Source: Haloarculaceae archaeon
GTDB lineage: Archaea; Halobacteriota; Halobacteria; Halobacteriales; Haloarculaceae
Length of the DNA stretch: 64,000 bases
Assembly: GCA_007122455.1 (NCBI GenBank)
Contig: SKTU01000011.1
Span: 1 to 64,000, forward strand
Direction of reading: 5' to 3'
This document shows, in pieces, positions 43,302 to 53,242 of this stretch. The position numbers were made by a program, and so were the translations under genes. Position 1 is the first letter of the stretch, and each line of letters begins with the position of its first letter. A model generated the notes under the pieces. That model worked only from the letters and a program-made list of their open reading frames with translations, was not told where the DNA came from and ran no database searches.

Positions 43302-44915
43302 ATGACCTTCCGTGACGGGACGCTCGTCGACTGGCATCCGTGGGGCGAGGAGGCCTTCTCGCTCGCCGATCGGACCGCTCGCCCCGTACTCTGTTCGCTC
43401 ACCGCACCGTGGTGTGAGTGGTGTGAGACGATGGACGAGGAGACGTACTCCGATCCGAAGATCGCTGCGAACGTCGGCGAGAGCTTCGTTCCCGTTCGGG
43501 TCGACGTCGACCGACAGCCCCGGGTTCGAGAGCGGTACAACATGGGCGGATTCCCGACGACCGTCTTCCTCACTCCCGCCGGGGAGGTGCTCTCCGGAGC
43601 GACGTACATGGGTCGGGAGGGAATGCGACAGGTACTCGACAGCGTCCGTCGATCCTGGGACGCGAAGGGGGCCTCGGCCGGGCGCGTTCCGCGAGCGCTC
43701 GGAGGGGAGGCTCCCCCCGGCGGCGAGGTGACGGCCGACATCGAGGCACACATGGTCGAGCAGGTCGCCGCCGCGTTCGACGAGGAGTTCGGCGGCTGGG
43801 GCAACGGGGCGAAGTTCCCGCTGACGGACACCGTCGCCTTCGCGCTGAAGCGGGACCGCGACCGGGCGACGCGGACGCTCGAGGCGATTCGGACGCACCT
43901 GCTGGACACCTACGACGGCGGCTTCTATCGGTACACCGAGACGAGACGCTGGGGCGAACCTCACCGGGAGAAGCTGACCGACGAGAACGCCGCCGTGGTA
44001 TCGGCGTTCACCAGCGGCTACCTCTACACCGGTGAGGAGGCCTACCGCGGCGCAGCCGAGCGGGGGATCGACTATCTGACGACGACGCTGTGGACCGGCG
44101 AGGCCTTCGCCGGCAGTCAGGCGGCGAGCGACTACTACCTCCTCGAGCCGACCGAGCGGGAGGAGACCGAACCGCCGCACGTCGACGAGACGGTGTTCGC
44201 CGACCGGAACGGGATCGCCGCGGCGGCGCTGCTCCGGTTCGCCGCCGTCACCGACCACGACGGTGCGGCCCGGTACGCCGAACGCGCGCTCGAACACGTC
44301 CTCGACGAACTCGTCGAAGACGGCCGAATCGCCCACTACGACGGCGGCGAGACGGGGTTGCTCGTCGACCACGCCCGCCTGCTATCCGGGCTCACTGCTG
44401 CGGCGCAGCTGCTCGGTCCCGACGAGTGGCTCGCCCCGGCGCGAGCCATTGCCGACGACGCGATCGATCGGTTGCAGGCCGCCGACGGTGCGTTTCTCGA
44501 CGGAGATCCGGCCGGAGCCGGGCTGCTCGATCGGCCACTCCGGCCGCTGGAGGCCAACGCCGTCATCGCCAACGGGTTGCTCGACCTGTGGGCACTCACC
44601 GGTACGGAGCGGTATCGATCGGCTGCCGGCGACGCGATCGGCGCCTTCGCCGGCGCCTACGACCGGATGGGCGTCGAAGCCGCCGAGTACGCGACGGCCT
44701 GCGCTCGCTACCACTACGATCCGCTCGTCATCAGAACGCCGCCAGCCGGCGAGGAGCTCCATCGGGCGGCGCTGCGGATCGCCGACCACGAGAAGGTCGT
44801 CGTCCCCGAGGAGCGTTCGGACGCGGTCGCGGTTCGATCCGGCGTCGAAACCGAGCCGGCGACGACGCCGGATGCGTTGCTTGAGCGGGTGGTCGAGGAG
44901 CCGCAGTTCGACTGA
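43302..44915 (+). CDS. DUF255 thioredoxin-domain protein (YyaL / SPATA20-like)
   Basis: This 537-residue protein has an N-terminal thioredoxin-like domain (about 1-115) with APWCEWCETMDEETYSD, the W-C-x-x-C site of this family, and a cis-Pro loop GGFPTTVFL. The C-terminal two thirds is an (alpha/alpha)6 barrel related to N-acylglucosamine epimerase-type folds (GGFYRYTETRRWGEPH, NAAVVSAFTSGYL). Bacterial YyaL and human SPATA20 are of this type; the function is not settled. It is shorter than many (which exceed 650 residues). Its TrmB neighbour follows after 46 bp. Confidence 0.9.
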   Translation: MTFRDGTLVDWHPWGEEAFSLADRTARPVLCSLTAPWCEWCETMDEETYSDPKIAANVGESFVPVRVDVDRQPRVRERYNMGGFPTTVFLTPAGEVLSGATYMGREGMRQVLDSVRRSWDAKGASAGRVPRALGGEAPPGGEVTADIEAHMVEQVAAAFDEEFGGWGNGAKFPLTDTVAFALKRDRDRATRTLEAIRTHLLDTYDGGFYRYTETRRWGEPHREKLTDENAAVVSAFTSGYLYTGEEAYRGAAERGIDYLTTTLWTGEAFAGSQAASDYYLLEPTEREETEPPHVDETVFADRNGIAAAALLRFAAVTDHDGAARYAERALEHVLDELVEDGRIAHYDGGETGLLVDHARLLSGLTAAAQLLGPDEWLAPARAIADDAIDRLQAADGAFLDGDPAGAGLLDRPLRPLEANAVIANGLLDLWALTGTERYRSAAGDAIGAFAGAYDRMGVEAAEYATACARYHYDPLVIRTPPAGEELHRAALRIADHEKVVVPEERSDAVAVRSGVETEPATTPDALLERVVEEPQFD

Positions 44916-44928
44916 GCGCGCCGTCCGG

Positions 44929-44942
44929 ACGTTTATAAACGT
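44929..44942 (+). promoter_or_regulatory. palindromic TATA region of the TrmB-type gene
   Basis: ACGTTTATAAACGT is a perfect 14 bp palindrome with a TATA box at its centre, 26-27 bp before the ATG at 44962, as expected for a leaderless transcript. A dimeric regulator bound here would occlude TBP. Autoregulation by the TrmB protein is a natural guess. Confidence 0.6.
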
Positions 44943-44961
44943 TCGTGCTGTTTGTCGAGTA

Positions 44962-45768
44962 ATGGCGACGCTTCGAGATCTCGGCCTCTCCGAGTACGAG
45001 GCGCGGGCCTATCGGTCGCTGCTCGAGCACAGCCCGACAACGGCCAAGGAGTTGTCGCGAACGAGCGACGTCCCGATGGGACGGATCTACGACGTACTCA
45101 ACAGCCTGGAGCAGAACGGACTCGCCCGCTCGCAGTCGGCCTCGCGGCCGAAGAAGTACGTCGCCGTCGAGCCGGACGCGGCGCTCGATCGACTGCTCGC
45201 GGACCGTCGGCAGGAACTGGCCGAGAAAGCCGACCAGTACGAGGCGATCGTCGAAGAGCTCTCCGGGGAGCTCCAGTCGCCACCCCCCGTCGACGAGACG
45301 TTCTGGACCGCCGCCGTCGGGCCGACCGAGGCGGTCGAGCTGCTCGTCGAGCGGATTGCCGCAGCCGATCGCTCCATCGTGATGGTGCTGTCGACCTACA
45401 CCGAGCAGTTCTTCGACGTCGAGGACGCCAGCCCGCTCATCCTCGACGAACTGGCCGCGGCGCTAGATCGTGGCGTCGAGATCCGCCTCCTCATGCTGTC
45501 TGATCTCGTGGTCAAGTTCCCCGAGACGGTCGGCGAGCGCTACCGCACTTCCCTCGCCGAACACGAGCGCTTCGCCGTCCGTACGGGCGAAGACGTCTCC
45601 AGCACGTTCGCGCTGGTCGACGAGGGGGAGGTCGCGATCGAGGTGCCGCACCCGCTCCAGCGTCAGGAGGCGTTCGCGATGATCGATCTCAAGGACCAGG
45701 AGTTCGCCGACGAGGTTCGCGCGGAGTTCGAGCCGCGCTGGCGTGCGGCGTCGGAGTTTTCGCTGTGA
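44962..45768 (+). CDS. TrmB-family transcriptional regulator
   Basis: This 268-residue protein has an N-terminal winged helix (about 1-70: LSEYEARAYRSLLEHSPTTA, then VPMGRIYDVLNSLEQNGL), a coiled-coil stretch (LAEKADQYEAIVEEL), and a C-terminal PLD-like TrmB effector domain (VMVLSTYTEQFF, VEIRLLMLSDLV). TrmB regulators in haloarchaea control sugar and central metabolism or sense small molecules. The start is fixed by the TATA palindrome 26 bp upstream. The ligand is unknown. Confidence 0.9.
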   Translation: MATLRDLGLSEYEARAYRSLLEHSPTTAKELSRTSDVPMGRIYDVLNSLEQNGLARSQSASRPKKYVAVEPDAALDRLLADRRQELAEKADQYEAIVEELSGELQSPPPVDETFWTAAVGPTEAVELLVERIAAADRSIVMVLSTYTEQFFDVEDASPLILDELAAALDRGVEIRLLMLSDLVVKFPETVGERYRTSLAEHERFAVRTGEDVSSTFALVDEGEVAIEVPHPLQRQEAFAMIDLKDQEFADEVRAEFEPRWRAASEFSL

Positions 45769-45799
45769 GATCGGCTCCCCGCAGCGATACCGGTGGCGG

Positions 45800-46735
45800 T
45801 TAGCTCGCGTCGCCGCGTATCTCCTCGCGTAGCTGCGCGAACTCCGCGACGCGCTCGGCGTGAGCGTTGTGCTGGTGGATCGACTCGTCGTTCGACTGTT
45901 CGATGTAGACGACGGCGTCGTCCGGGAGATCCGGGTAGCGTTCGACGATCCCCTCCGCCATCGCCCGAACGCAGTCCTCGACGAACTTCGCGTCGCTGTG
46001 GGACTGATACGTCATGTGGTCCTCGTCCGGTCGCTTTGCGAGGTTGTAGATCCGCGCGCTCATCGAGTCGCGCGCGATCCGGATCAGTTCGTTGAGATCG
46101 ACCTCCGGGGACCCGTCCGTCTCGACTGTCAGCGTCGCGTGGCCCCGCTGGGAGTGGCCCGGCTGAGGTACCTCCTCGAGGAACGCATCGATAGTCTCCC
46201 GGTCGACGTCGAGCCCGTCGAGAACGTCGCGAGCGCGCGACTCGGACATTCCCTGTGAGCAGGGACAGACGGTCATCCCGACGACGTGACAGCCGATCTC
46301 CTCGCGGGTTCCGTTCTCCGTCGCGGTCGCCGAGGCGACGATGTCCGCGGTCGCCTGCGTCGGACGGTCGCTGGCGGGCGTCCGCTCGCGGATGACGTAT
46401 TCGGCTTCCATGCGAACCTCCGCACGGCTGGTGTACTCGTGCTTTTCGAGGAGTCGCTCGGCGACGTCGCCGCAGACGTCCTCGACGCGGAGGGCGGGTT
46501 CGGAAACGGCGTCTTCGAGCATCTCGTCGACGACCTCCATGTTCCGGCTCATGTCGGCGCCCTTCCGCCAGCTCGGCAGATCGACGAACACCTCGAAGTT
46601 CGCCATGAGGACGATCGGGCGGTCGTCGTCGCGATGGAGTTTGAGGAGCTTCTCGACGCCGGTGACGCCGACCCGGTTGAGGCCGACGCTCACGTCGGGA
46701 CTCGACGCCTGTACGTCCGGCAGCTGCTGACTCAT
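45800..46735 (-). CDS. mptA: GTP cyclohydrolase MptA (GTP cyclohydrolase IV)
   Basis: This 311-residue enzyme starts [20 protein letters not shown] and carries [13 protein letters not shown] (catalytic Cys near 150), the HSQRGHATL metal His segment and [17 protein letters not shown]. It is the archaeal FolE2-related GTP cyclohydrolase, Fe(II)-dependent, that makes 7,8-dihydroneopterin 2',3'-cyclic phosphate for methanopterin/folate-type cofactors. A perfect TATA-like TATATAAA lies just 5-10 bp before the ATG, too close for a leaderless start, so the true promoter is unclear. It is first in a run with nadK and cofC. Confidence 0.92.
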   Translation of the reverse strand: MSQQLPDVQASSPDVSVGLNRVGVTGVEKLLKLHRDDDRPIVLMANFEVFVDLPSWRKGADMSRNMEVVDEMLEDAVSEPALRVEDVCGDVAERLLEKHEYTSRAEVRMEAEYVIRERTPASDRPTQATADIVASATATENGTREEIGCHVVGMTVCPCSQGMSESRARDVLDGLDVDRETIDAFLEEVPQPGHSQRGHATLTVETDGSPEVDLNELIRIARDSMSARIYNLAKRPDEDHMTYQSHSDAKFVEDCVRAMAEGIVERYPDLPDDAVVYIEQSNDESIHQHNAHAERVAEFAQLREEIRGDAS

Positions 46736-46785
46736 TGCGTATATAAACGATCGCACCGGCGTTAGGACTTTCGAAAGGGGAACCG

Positions 46786-47598
46786 CTAGGCCAGCTTCCC
46801 CAGTGCCGCGAAAAATTCCAGCGGCGGCCCGGCGATCCGGACGACGTCGTCGGCCGTTTCGATTCGAACCGTCGCCGGCGGGGTCACCTCCTGTCGCGTT
46901 CTGCCGTCGGCGACGACGTACGCACGGTCGGCCGCTTCGACTCGAACCGTGATCTCCGCGTCCAGCGGAACCGAAAGCGAGGGCATCGGGCCCTCCGAGC
47001 ACATCTCCGTGAGGAGGAGCGACTGGACGTCGGGGTGGACCAGCGGACCCCCCTCGCTGAGGTTGTACGCAGTCGACCCTGTCGGCGTCGCGACGAGCAA
47101 CCCGTCGGCGTGCGTTCCCGAGTAGAGCTCCCCGTCGATGCGCGCTTCGACCCCGACACCTCCGCCGCGACCGCGCTGTGGTCCGAGAACCGTGATCTCG
47201 TTGACCGCCGCCGGCAGCATCCATCCGTCGCCGGACGCGCGCACCTGCGGGAGCTCCTGACAGCTCACGTTCCCGGCCCGGAACTGATCGACTACCCTCT
47301 GGGTCTCCTCGATCGCGTCCTCGGGCGCGACGGCGTTGAGGAAGCCGACCTCGCCGAGGTTGATTCCCATGATGGGGGTCGGCGACACCTCGCGGGCGGC
47401 GAAGAGGAACGTCCCGTCGCCGCCGATCGAGACGACGAGATCACAGTCACCGAGTTCGTCGACGGGGCGACCACGCCGACCGATCGAACTCGCGGTCGCG
47501 GCGTCGACCGAGACCGTACAGTCGACGCCGCGTCGAATCTCGGCGGCGATCTCGGCGGCGTGGGGGTTATCCTGCTGGGCGACGATCCCGACGTGCAT
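46786..47598 (-). CDS. nadK: NAD(H) kinase
   Basis: This 270-residue kinase has the family signature [11 protein letters not shown] (GGDGT at about 62-66) and [22 protein letters not shown] with the NE/D motif [10 protein letters not shown] nearby. It makes NADP+ from NAD+ using ATP or polyphosphate. It lies 50 bp downstream of mptA, and 35 bp upstream of the cofC stop. The start [14 protein letters not shown] is the first in frame. Confidence 0.93.
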   Translation of the reverse strand: MHVGIVAQQDNPHAAEIAAEIRRGVDCTVSVDAATASSIGRRGRPVDELGDCDLVVSIGGDGTFLFAAREVSPTPIMGINLGEVGFLNAVAPEDAIEETQRVVDQFRAGNVSCQELPQVRASGDGWMLPAAVNEITVLGPQRGRGGGVGVEARIDGELYSGTHADGLLVATPTGSTAYNLSEGGPLVHPDVQSLLLTEMCSEGPMPSLSVPLDAEITVRVEAADRAYVVADGRTRQEVTPPATVRIETADDVVRIAGPPLEFFAALGKLA

Positions 47599-47633
47599 CG
47601 GCGGTGGTTCGCCGCCGGGTGACTAAAGCCCTG

Positions 47634-48236
47634 TCACCGCCGGCTCGTTCGCACCCGCCCGTCCTCTACGACGAGGCGAACGCCCGCACGGCGAAGCCAC
47701 GTCGCCGATCGACCGTCGGCGTGTAACAGCACCTCCGCGAGATCGGACGGTTCGTCCACGTCGACCGCGAGGCGGAACGAATCGACCGTCTCGACTTCGG
47801 CACCGATTTCGGCGGCGATCTCGCGGTGATCCCGAAACGACGCGCCGTGGTAGTCGACGTAGAACTCCGGATGGTGGACGACGAGGGCGTTCGTACCGCC
47901 GCCGAGTCCGGGTGCGATCGCCACGTCCGAATCGGTGCCGAAGAGTGCTCTCAGTGCCGCCGGTGTCGCGAGCGCCAGATCGGCCATCACGACCGCGACC
48001 GGCGGTTCGAGCCGAGCGTTGACCGCGTCGGACAGCGGACGGTCGTCGACGACCGTTCGCGCCGGCAGTTCGATCGGGGCCGTCGCCACGACTGTCGGCT
48101 CGCCGCCGGCGTTTCGGACTGCGTCGAGGACATCCGCGAGCATCTCGCGAGAAAGGGCCGCCCGTTCGTCCTCGTCGAAGACGTCCGCGAGCCTCGTTTT
48201 CGGTTCGCGAGCCGCGAACGGCACGAGGACGTCCAT
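47634..48236 (-). CDS. cofC: 2-phospho-L-lactate guanylyltransferase
   Basis: This 200-residue nucleotidyltransferase begins MDVLVPFAAREPKTRLADVF, where R and K of the G/A-x-K-x-R-L loop bind GTP. It then shows VVMADLALATPAAL (metal Asp) and IAPGLGGGTNALVV. It makes lactyl-2-diphospho-5'-guanosine (or the PEP version) for coenzyme F420. The gene starts 1 bp before the stop of the following upstream gene at 48238, and is on the same strand as nadK and mptA. Confidence 0.92.
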   Translation of the reverse strand: MDVLVPFAAREPKTRLADVFDEDERAALSREMLADVLDAVRNAGGEPTVVATAPIELPARTVVDDRPLSDAVNARLEPPVAVVMADLALATPAALRALFGTDSDVAIAPGLGGGTNALVVHHPEFYVDYHGASFRDHREIAAEIGAEVETVDSFRLAVDVDEPSDLAEVLLHADGRSATWLRRAGVRLVVEDGRVRTSRR

Positions 48237-48237
48237 C

Positions 48238-48999
48238 TTACCGGAGTCTGCTCGGACCCTGCTGGCGCTTCTTGTAGAGGTAGCCGAGCCCGACGATCAC
48301 GAGCAGTGCTGCGACGCCGATCGCGGCGTAGGTGAGGAGCGTCTGCGTTCGTTCGGTTCCCGTCGCCTCGTCCTCGGCGCGCTCGGCGAGGCTGATCGCG
48401 TTCTCGAAGTTCCCGGCGTCGTACGCCGAAATGGCGCTCTCGAGCGTGCTCCGTGCCTCGTCGTCGTCAGCTCGATCGACGGCGCCGTTGGCCTGGTCGA
48501 TCCGTTCGCGGGCCTCTTTGCTATCAGCCGTGTAATGGTGGACCTGGTACTCGTCGATGTTCCCCTCGGTTCCGCCGTCACGGACGAGATCGAAGTTCGC
48601 GTACCGGAACGTCTCCACCGGTTCGTAGCTAAACGCCTCGATCTCCGGGGCCGTTCCGGTCACCCGAACGTGAACTTCCTGGGTGCTCTCGTCGATGTCG
48701 ATCTGTTCGGTGAACTCCCCGCCGTCGTAGGTGTTCTGTTCGACCTGGTTGCCGGCCTGGTCGTACTTCTGGACGGTCCACGTGACGTTCGTCATGTTCG
48801 TCTCACCGCGGAGCGTCCACGATTCGAACTCGTCGTAGAGGTTCGTCAGCTCGAAGGTCGCCTCCGTCTCGGCACCGGCTTCGACCTCCTCGGGGACGTC
48901 GTCGGACGCGCTGTCGACGGCCGCGGCCGGTGCGGCGATCAGCGAGACGGCGAGCAACCCGACGAACGCGAACGCCAGCAGCTTACTCCTCATCGTCAC
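48238..48999 (-). CDS. secreted, membrane-anchored haloarchaeal protein
   Basis: This 253-residue protein has an N-terminal signal peptide (about 5-27, ending APAAAVDS), an external domain with beta-sandwich features (VEAGAETEATFELTNLYDEF; TWTVQKYDQAGNQVEQNTYD), a helical region rich in Asp/Glu/Ala (about 170-215) and one C-terminal membrane helix with a KKRQQ tail. It overlaps the end of the upstream cetZ gene by 17 bp, so they are co-transcribed. A surface role is likely; a link to CetZ-based cell shape is only suggested by position. Confidence 0.8.
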   Translation of the reverse strand: MTMRSKLLAFAFVGLLAVSLIAAPAAAVDSASDDVPEEVEAGAETEATFELTNLYDEFESWTLRGETNMTNVTWTVQKYDQAGNQVEQNTYDGGEFTEQIDIDESTQEVHVRVTGTAPEIEAFSYEPVETFRYANFDLVRDGGTEGNIDEYQVHHYTADSKEARERIDQANGAVDRADDDEARSTLESAISAYDAGNFENAISLAERAEDEATGTERTQTLLTYAAIGVAALLVIVGLGYLYKKRQQGPSRLR

Positions 49000-50149
49000 C
49001 GTACTCTATGAGCTTCTGCAGGTCCTCCTCGCTTCCCGCCTGAAGTTCCTCGACGTTCTCCTTGGCCTCGATCGCCATCCGCTGCATCTCCTTGACGCGC
49101 GGAATGTCTGTCACGCCCGAGAGAACGACGATCGCGGCGACGCGGTTCTCGTTAGGCAGCGGATAATCCCCCGCGCGAACCTCGAGACAGCCGGTCGTCT
49201 CCTCGAGCCACTTGCGCGCTTTGTCGATCCCTTTCCGATTGAGGTGCTCCGGTGGTCCGGAGACGAGCAACAGCGCGCGCTCGGTGCTGTCGACCTCACA
49301 CTGGAGGGTGAGCTTACCGAGCGTCGCCCGGCGAACCAGGGAGGTGATCCGGTTCGTCGCGTCGCCGGATTCGCTGATCCCGTCGCCGTTGGCTCCGCGG
49401 AAGCGGTCGAGAAGGCCCCTGTCATGTCGTTCGATCTCTTCGGACGCGTAGCCGACGCTCGTGATTCCCTGCTCACCGAGGGTGTTGATGATCTCTGAGG
49501 CGTCGACGACGGATTCGGCGACGTTGTCGCCGAGCGCCTCGATCTCCCCCGCCGAGAACAGCGCGCCGAAGCGGCTGACGATTTCGGCGTTGATCTCCGA
49601 GTACCCCTCGTGGAGGCTCTCCCCGCCGCTTTTGAACGCGTCGTTGTCGAACGCGAGCAGGTTGTCGACGCTCTCGACGAACTGCTGGAACGATCGCGCG
49701 GCGTTGCGGTTGTAGATCCCCCCTTCGTCACGAGCCGGAAGAATACCGAGACCGTAGACTGGCTCGACGTAGAGCCGCTTCAGGTGTTCCGCGAGAATCG
49801 GTGCGCCGCCGCTTCCGGTCCCCCCGCCGAGTCCGGCGAGAACGAGGAACGCGTCGACTTCGCTCGTCGTCGTTCGGTCGATCGCGCTCTGTATCTCTTC
49901 CATGTCCTCTCTCGCGCACTGTTCGCCGAGCTCGGGCTCGGTGCCGGCGCCGTGGCCCTTGACCACGGACTGCCCGATGAGAACGCGGTTTTCGTTGGGG
50001 ACGAACTCGAGGCCCATCAGGTCCGCTTTCGCGGAGTTCACCGCAACCGCGTGGCTGATGATCCCCGTCCCGCGCGTGGAGTCGTACTCGAGAAACCGGT
50101 CGAGAACCTTCCCACCGGCCTGCCCGAAGCCGATCATTGCGAGTTTCAT
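48983..50149 (-). CDS. cetZ: CetZ, archaeal tubulin/FtsZ-family cytoskeletal GTPase
   Basis: This 388-residue protein starts MKLAMIGFGQAGGKVLDRFL. The GTP-binding GLGGGTGSGGAPI loop is at 107-118. The T7 catalytic loop is degenerate compared with FtsZ, as in CetZ (GESLHEGYSEINAEIVSRFG). CetZ polymerises at the membrane and controls rod shape and motility in Haloferax. The C-terminal region (after about 350) is acidic, EELQAGSEEDLQKLIEYGDDEE. It is upstream of and overlaps the secreted protein gene. Confidence 0.93.
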   Translation of the reverse strand: MKLAMIGFGQAGGKVLDRFLEYDSTRGTGIISHAVAVNSAKADLMGLEFVPNENRVLIGQSVVKGHGAGTEPELGEQCAREDMEEIQSAIDRTTTSEVDAFLVLAGLGGGTGSGGAPILAEHLKRLYVEPVYGLGILPARDEGGIYNRNAARSFQQFVESVDNLLAFDNDAFKSGGESLHEGYSEINAEIVSRFGALFSAGEIEALGDNVAESVVDASEIINTLGEQGITSVGYASEEIERHDRGLLDRFRGANGDGISESGDATNRITSLVRRATLGKLTLQCEVDSTERALLLVSGPPEHLNRKGIDKARKWLEETTGCLEVRAGDYPLPNENRVAAIVVLSGVTDIPRVKEMQRMAIEAKENVEELQAGSEEDLQKLIEYGDDEE

Positions 50150-50276
50150 AGCGTCACTTACGCTGGGTAGCGGTCCACTGGAAGGATAAGCTTTCGGCCC
50201 GCGTCCGACAGTGAGCCGACGCGATTCAGTGAACACGCACCATGTTTCTTGTGTACGTGTGTGGAATAATGTGTGC

Positions 50277-51218
50277 CTACGCTTCGTCTTCGACGCCGAG
50301 ATACGACGCGAGCGTCGTCAGTTCCTCGGGCGAGACGCCGAACGCCTCGATGTCGTTGTCCTCTATCGTGCTGTCGAGTTTCAACGAGCGGTACTGGTCC
50401 GATCCAACCCGCGGTACGCCGGGAAGGACGTCGAGCACAGCTGTGGGAACGAAATCGAGCGTCGTCATCCCGATTTTCGCCACGGCCATCGGTATCGGAA
50501 CGACGGTAGCCGATTTGCCCTCAGCCGCGTACGCGAGTTTCGCGACGTCGGCGAGTGTCAGCACTTCGGGGCCGCCGATCTCGTAGGTTTTCCCCACGTG
50601 AGAAATGCCGGTTTCGGAGGTTTCCCCTTCGATCGCGTCGGCCATCATCGGAACGAATTCACCGACGTAGATTGGTTGGAATCGGGTCTTTCCACCACCC
50701 GGGATCAGCGTCAGGTACGGCAATAGGAGTCGCTTGGTGTTGTGGACGAAATCCTCTCCGTCGCCGAAGACGACCGTGGGTCGGAAGATCACCCACTCGA
50801 GATCCGACTCCCGAACGACCGTCTCGGCCTGTCCCTTGGCACGAATGTAGGCGATGTCGCTGTTCGGATCGGCACCGAGCGCGCTCATCTGGACGATCTT
50901 CTTCACGTCGTGGGTTTCCGCGGCGCGGACGACGTTCTCCGTCCCGCCGAGATGGACCTCGAAGTGCATCTCGTTGCCCCCGGAGGGCCGAAAGAGCGGC
51001 GCAAGCGCGACGAGGTTGACGACGGCGTCCTGTCCCTCGAAGGCGGCCTCGATCGAGTCGTACGCGGTGACGTCGCCCATCACCCGCTCGACGCCGTCGG
51101 GGAGATCGGCGTTCTCCGGATTTCGCGCAAGTGCGGTCACCTCGTGGCCACGCTCGTGGAGTTCGCGACACAGCGCTTCACCGATGAATCCGGTTCCGCC
51201 GGCGACCAGAATACGCAT
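50277..51218 (-). CDS. NAD(P)-binding atypical SDR (NDUFA9-like)
   Basis: This 313-residue extended SDR has the [20 protein letters not shown] Rossmann motif and [13 protein letters not shown]; the canonical YxxxK is not conserved (the region reads [16 protein letters not shown]). It resembles the haloarchaeal complex I NDUFA9-subunit-like group. Its enzymic role is unclear; some members bind NADPH structurally. It is divergent from tmk with a 93 bp shared upstream region. Confidence 0.85.
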   Translation of the reverse strand: MRILVAGGTGFIGEALCRELHERGHEVTALARNPENADLPDGVERVMGDVTAYDSIEAAFEGQDAVVNLVALAPLFRPSGGNEMHFEVHLGGTENVVRAAETHDVKKIVQMSALGADPNSDIAYIRAKGQAETVVRESDLEWVIFRPTVVFGDGEDFVHNTKRLLLPYLTLIPGGGKTRFQPIYVGEFVPMMADAIEGETSETGISHVGKTYEIGGPEVLTLADVAKLAYAAEGKSATVVPIPMAVAKIGMTTLDFVPTAVLDVLPGVPRVGSDQYRSLKLDSTIEDNDIEAFGVSPEELTTLASYLGVEDEA

Positions 51219-51311
51219 ACTCCCCTAGATGGTCGGATTCCCCATAAAGGATCGTGGCGAGGCAACCCGCTCGATCGGGGTACTCTTTGTCCCCCCTCGC
51301 CACGAACGGAT

Positions 51312-51890
51312 ATGCTCATCACGCTGGAGGGGATCGACGGGAGCGGCAAGACGACTGCCTGGGAGGCGCTCACCGATTCGATGTCGGACGCCGTCTTCAC
51401 TCGCGAGCCGACCGACTCGTGGTACGGCGACGCCGTCGACCGCTCGATCGCCGACGACGACGCCGATCCGCTCGCGGAGCTGTTCCTCTATACGGCCGAT
51501 CACGCCGACCACCTCGCTCGCGTGATCCGTCCCGCGCTCTCGGACGGCAAAATCGTCGTCTCGGACCGCTACTCCGACTCGCGCTACGCCTACCAGGGGG
51601 CGACGCTCTCCGGAACGATCAAACGTCCGATGGAGTACATCCGCGGCATCCACACGCCGTTCACTCGGCCGCCCGATCTGACGCTGTACTTCGACGTTCC
51701 CCCCGCTGTCGGTGCCGAACGGGCAGGGGCGACGAACAAGTTCGAGACGGCGGAGTATCTCGAGCGCGTCCAGGAGAACTACGAGCGGCTCATCGAGGCC
51801 GAACCCGAGCGGTTCGTCCGGATCGACGCGACTCGATCGCCGGAGGCAGTCGTCGACGCCGCCGAGGCGGCCATCGACGCGGTCAGGTAG
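51312..51890 (+). CDS. tmk: thymidylate kinase
   Basis: This 192-residue kinase has P-loop [15 protein letters not shown] (6-20), the DR(Y/H) motif [15 protein letters not shown] and the lid region [16 protein letters not shown]. It phosphorylates dTMP to dTDP. A start further upstream in the same frame gives a long poorly protein-like extension, so 51312 is used. Its 3' end overlaps the convergent membrane gene by 8 bp. Confidence 0.93.
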   Translation: MLITLEGIDGSGKTTAWEALTDSMSDAVFTREPTDSWYGDAVDRSIADDDADPLAELFLYTADHADHLARVIRPALSDGKIVVSDRYSDSRYAYQGATLSGTIKRPMEYIRGIHTPFTRPPDLTLYFDVPPAVGAERAGATNKFETAEYLERVQENYERLIEAEPERFVRIDATRSPEAVVDAAEAAIDAVR

Positions 51891-52191
51891 TCGGCAGTTC
51901 GACCTCGTCGGGTGCGGGCATCCAGAAGTAATCGAAGGCGACTCCCAGCGTCATCGGCAGGAGGATCGTCAGGCCGACGACGGTGTTCGGATCGCCGAGA
52001 TTCGGGCCGAGCACCGTTCCCGCGACGAGCGTGACGACGAGCAGTGCGACGGGCGTTATCAACAGCGTGTAGAGGACACTCCCCCAGTGGGTCGTCATGT
52101 AGACGCGGAACACCCGCGTCAACACGGCGGCGATCGCGGTGTTTCCACCGATGATCGCGACGAGTCCCACGGCTTCGAACACCGAGACCAT
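51883..52191 (-). CDS. small membrane protein, three helices
   Basis: This 102-residue protein has three predicted helices (about 3-22, 39-60 and 73-92) and a short C-terminal tail. There are no motifs of known function. Haloarchaeal relatives are hypothetical. It overlaps tmk by 8 bp at the 3' end. Confidence 0.7.
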   Translation of the reverse strand: MVSVFEAVGLVAIIGGNTAIAAVLTRVFRVYMTTHWGSVLYTLLITPVALLVVTLVAGTVLGPNLGDPNTVVGLTILLPMTLGVAFDYFWMPAPDEVELPTT

Positions 52192-52234
52192 ACCGTTCCT
52201 TCGTCGTCCGGCGCCTTTGATCTGTCTCTCGAGA

Positions 52235-52465
52235 TCACTCGAGACAGACGTACGTCTTCGTGTCGTCGACGTCCGCCAATCCGCGTATCTCGGTGGCGGC
52301 GGCGTTGATGACGTCGTATACGGCGTCGGCCTCCGCCTCGACGATGAGGTCGAAGTCGCCGGCGACGACGTTGACTTCGGTGACGTGGTTCAGTGTACCG
52401 ATCGCGTTCGAGAGCGCCTCCGCCTCCCCGGAGCCGGCTTTGACCATGATAAACGCTTTAACCAT
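52235..52465 (-). CDS. stand-alone RAM domain (Lrp/AsnC effector domain)
   Basis: This 76-residue protein (MVKAFIMVKAGSGEAEALSN) is only the ligand-binding RAM domain of Lrp/AsnC regulators, with no HTH: VVAGDFDLIVEAEADAVYDV and RGLADVDDTKTYVCLE. Free RAM proteins bind amino acids or modulate full-length regulators. The start at 52465 is preferred; nine upstream codons (MAKIMVINT) are possible. It is divergent from trkA and paralogous to the gene after it. Confidence 0.88.
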   Translation of the reverse strand: MVKAFIMVKAGSGEAEALSNAIGTLNHVTEVNVVAGDFDLIVEAEADAVYDVINAAATEIRGLADVDDTKTYVCLE

Positions 52466-52555
52466 GGTATTAATTACCATGATCTTCGCCAAAAAGTTTC
52501 GCCCGAGGTATGTTAATGGGTAACATTATTGCGTGCTCTCGACGTAGCCTCCAGC

Positions 52556-53242
52556 ATGAGATTCGTTATCGTCGGCGCCGGGAGGGTCGGAATGCGAACC
52601 GCTCGCGTTCTCGGCGAGGAGGGTCACGAGGCCGTCCTCGTCGAACGCGAGCGCAAGAAGGTCGAGCGCCTCCAACAGGAGGATTTCGACGTGATCGAGG
52701 GCGACGGCAGCGACGAGGCAACGCTCCTGTCGGCCGATCTCGAGAGCGCTGACGGCTTGGCAGCGCTCTCCGGGGATCTGGTGGTCAACTTCATCGCCTG
52801 CATGATCGGGAAGGCGAACGGCTGCAGAACCGTCCTGCGCGCCGACAGCGACGAGCGGGAGTACGTCCTCCGGAAGTACGGCGAGATGGTCGACGAGGTG
52901 ATATACCCCGAGCGGCTCGGTGCGATCGCCGCGAAGAACGCACTCGTCGGCGGTTCGGTACGCGCCGTCGCGGACGTCGCCTACAACCTCCAGCTCGTCG
53001 AGCTGACGATCACGCCGAAATCACCGATGCTCGGCTACTCGCTCCCCGAACTGGAGCTACCGGCCGACGCGCGACTGCTCGCGTTCGGGAAAGAGAGCGG
53101 CACGCTCGATCTCCCGGATCCGGACGTGTCGCTGGAGGCCGGCGATCGAGTGGTCGTGATCGCCGACTTCGACGTGCTCCGGGATGTCGAACAGCTCATC
53201 GTCGGCGAAGCCACTCACACCCGTGCACTGGGTGATGCGTGA
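52556..53242 (+). CDS. trkA: TrkA-type K+ channel/transporter regulator (RCK N and C)
   Basis: This 228-residue protein has an RCK-N Rossmann domain (VIVGAGRVGMRTARVLGEEG; E/D at the end of beta-2: VLVERE) and an RCK-C (TrkA-C) domain (about 145-225, LQLVELTITPKSPMLGYSLP, ending VVVIADFDVLRD). It would bind NAD(H) or nucleotide and gate a K+ uptake system. There is no transporter gene adjacent. Between two RAM proteins, one divergent (52465) and one overlapping by 1 bp downstream. Confidence 0.9.
   Translation: MRFVIVGAGRVGMRTARVLGEEGHEAVLVERERKKVERLQQEDFDVIEGDGSDEATLLSADLESADGLAALSGDLVVNFIACMIGKANGCRTVLRADSDEREYVLRKYGEMVDEVIYPERLGAIAAKNALVGGSVRAVADVAYNLQLVELTITPKSPMLGYSLPELELPADARLLAFGKESGTLDLPDPDVSLEAGDRVVVIADFDVLRDVEQLIVGEATHTRALGDA

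Noticed and set aside
42843-44372. Long minus-strand frame (509 codons) under secD and the DUF255 gene
   Set aside because: It crosses two well-supported genes; composition is that of antisense shadow.
46739-46747. TATATAAA just before mptA as its promoter
   Set aside because: It lies only 5-10 bp from the ATG, too near for a TBP site to serve that start, and the MSQQLPDVQ start matches relatives.
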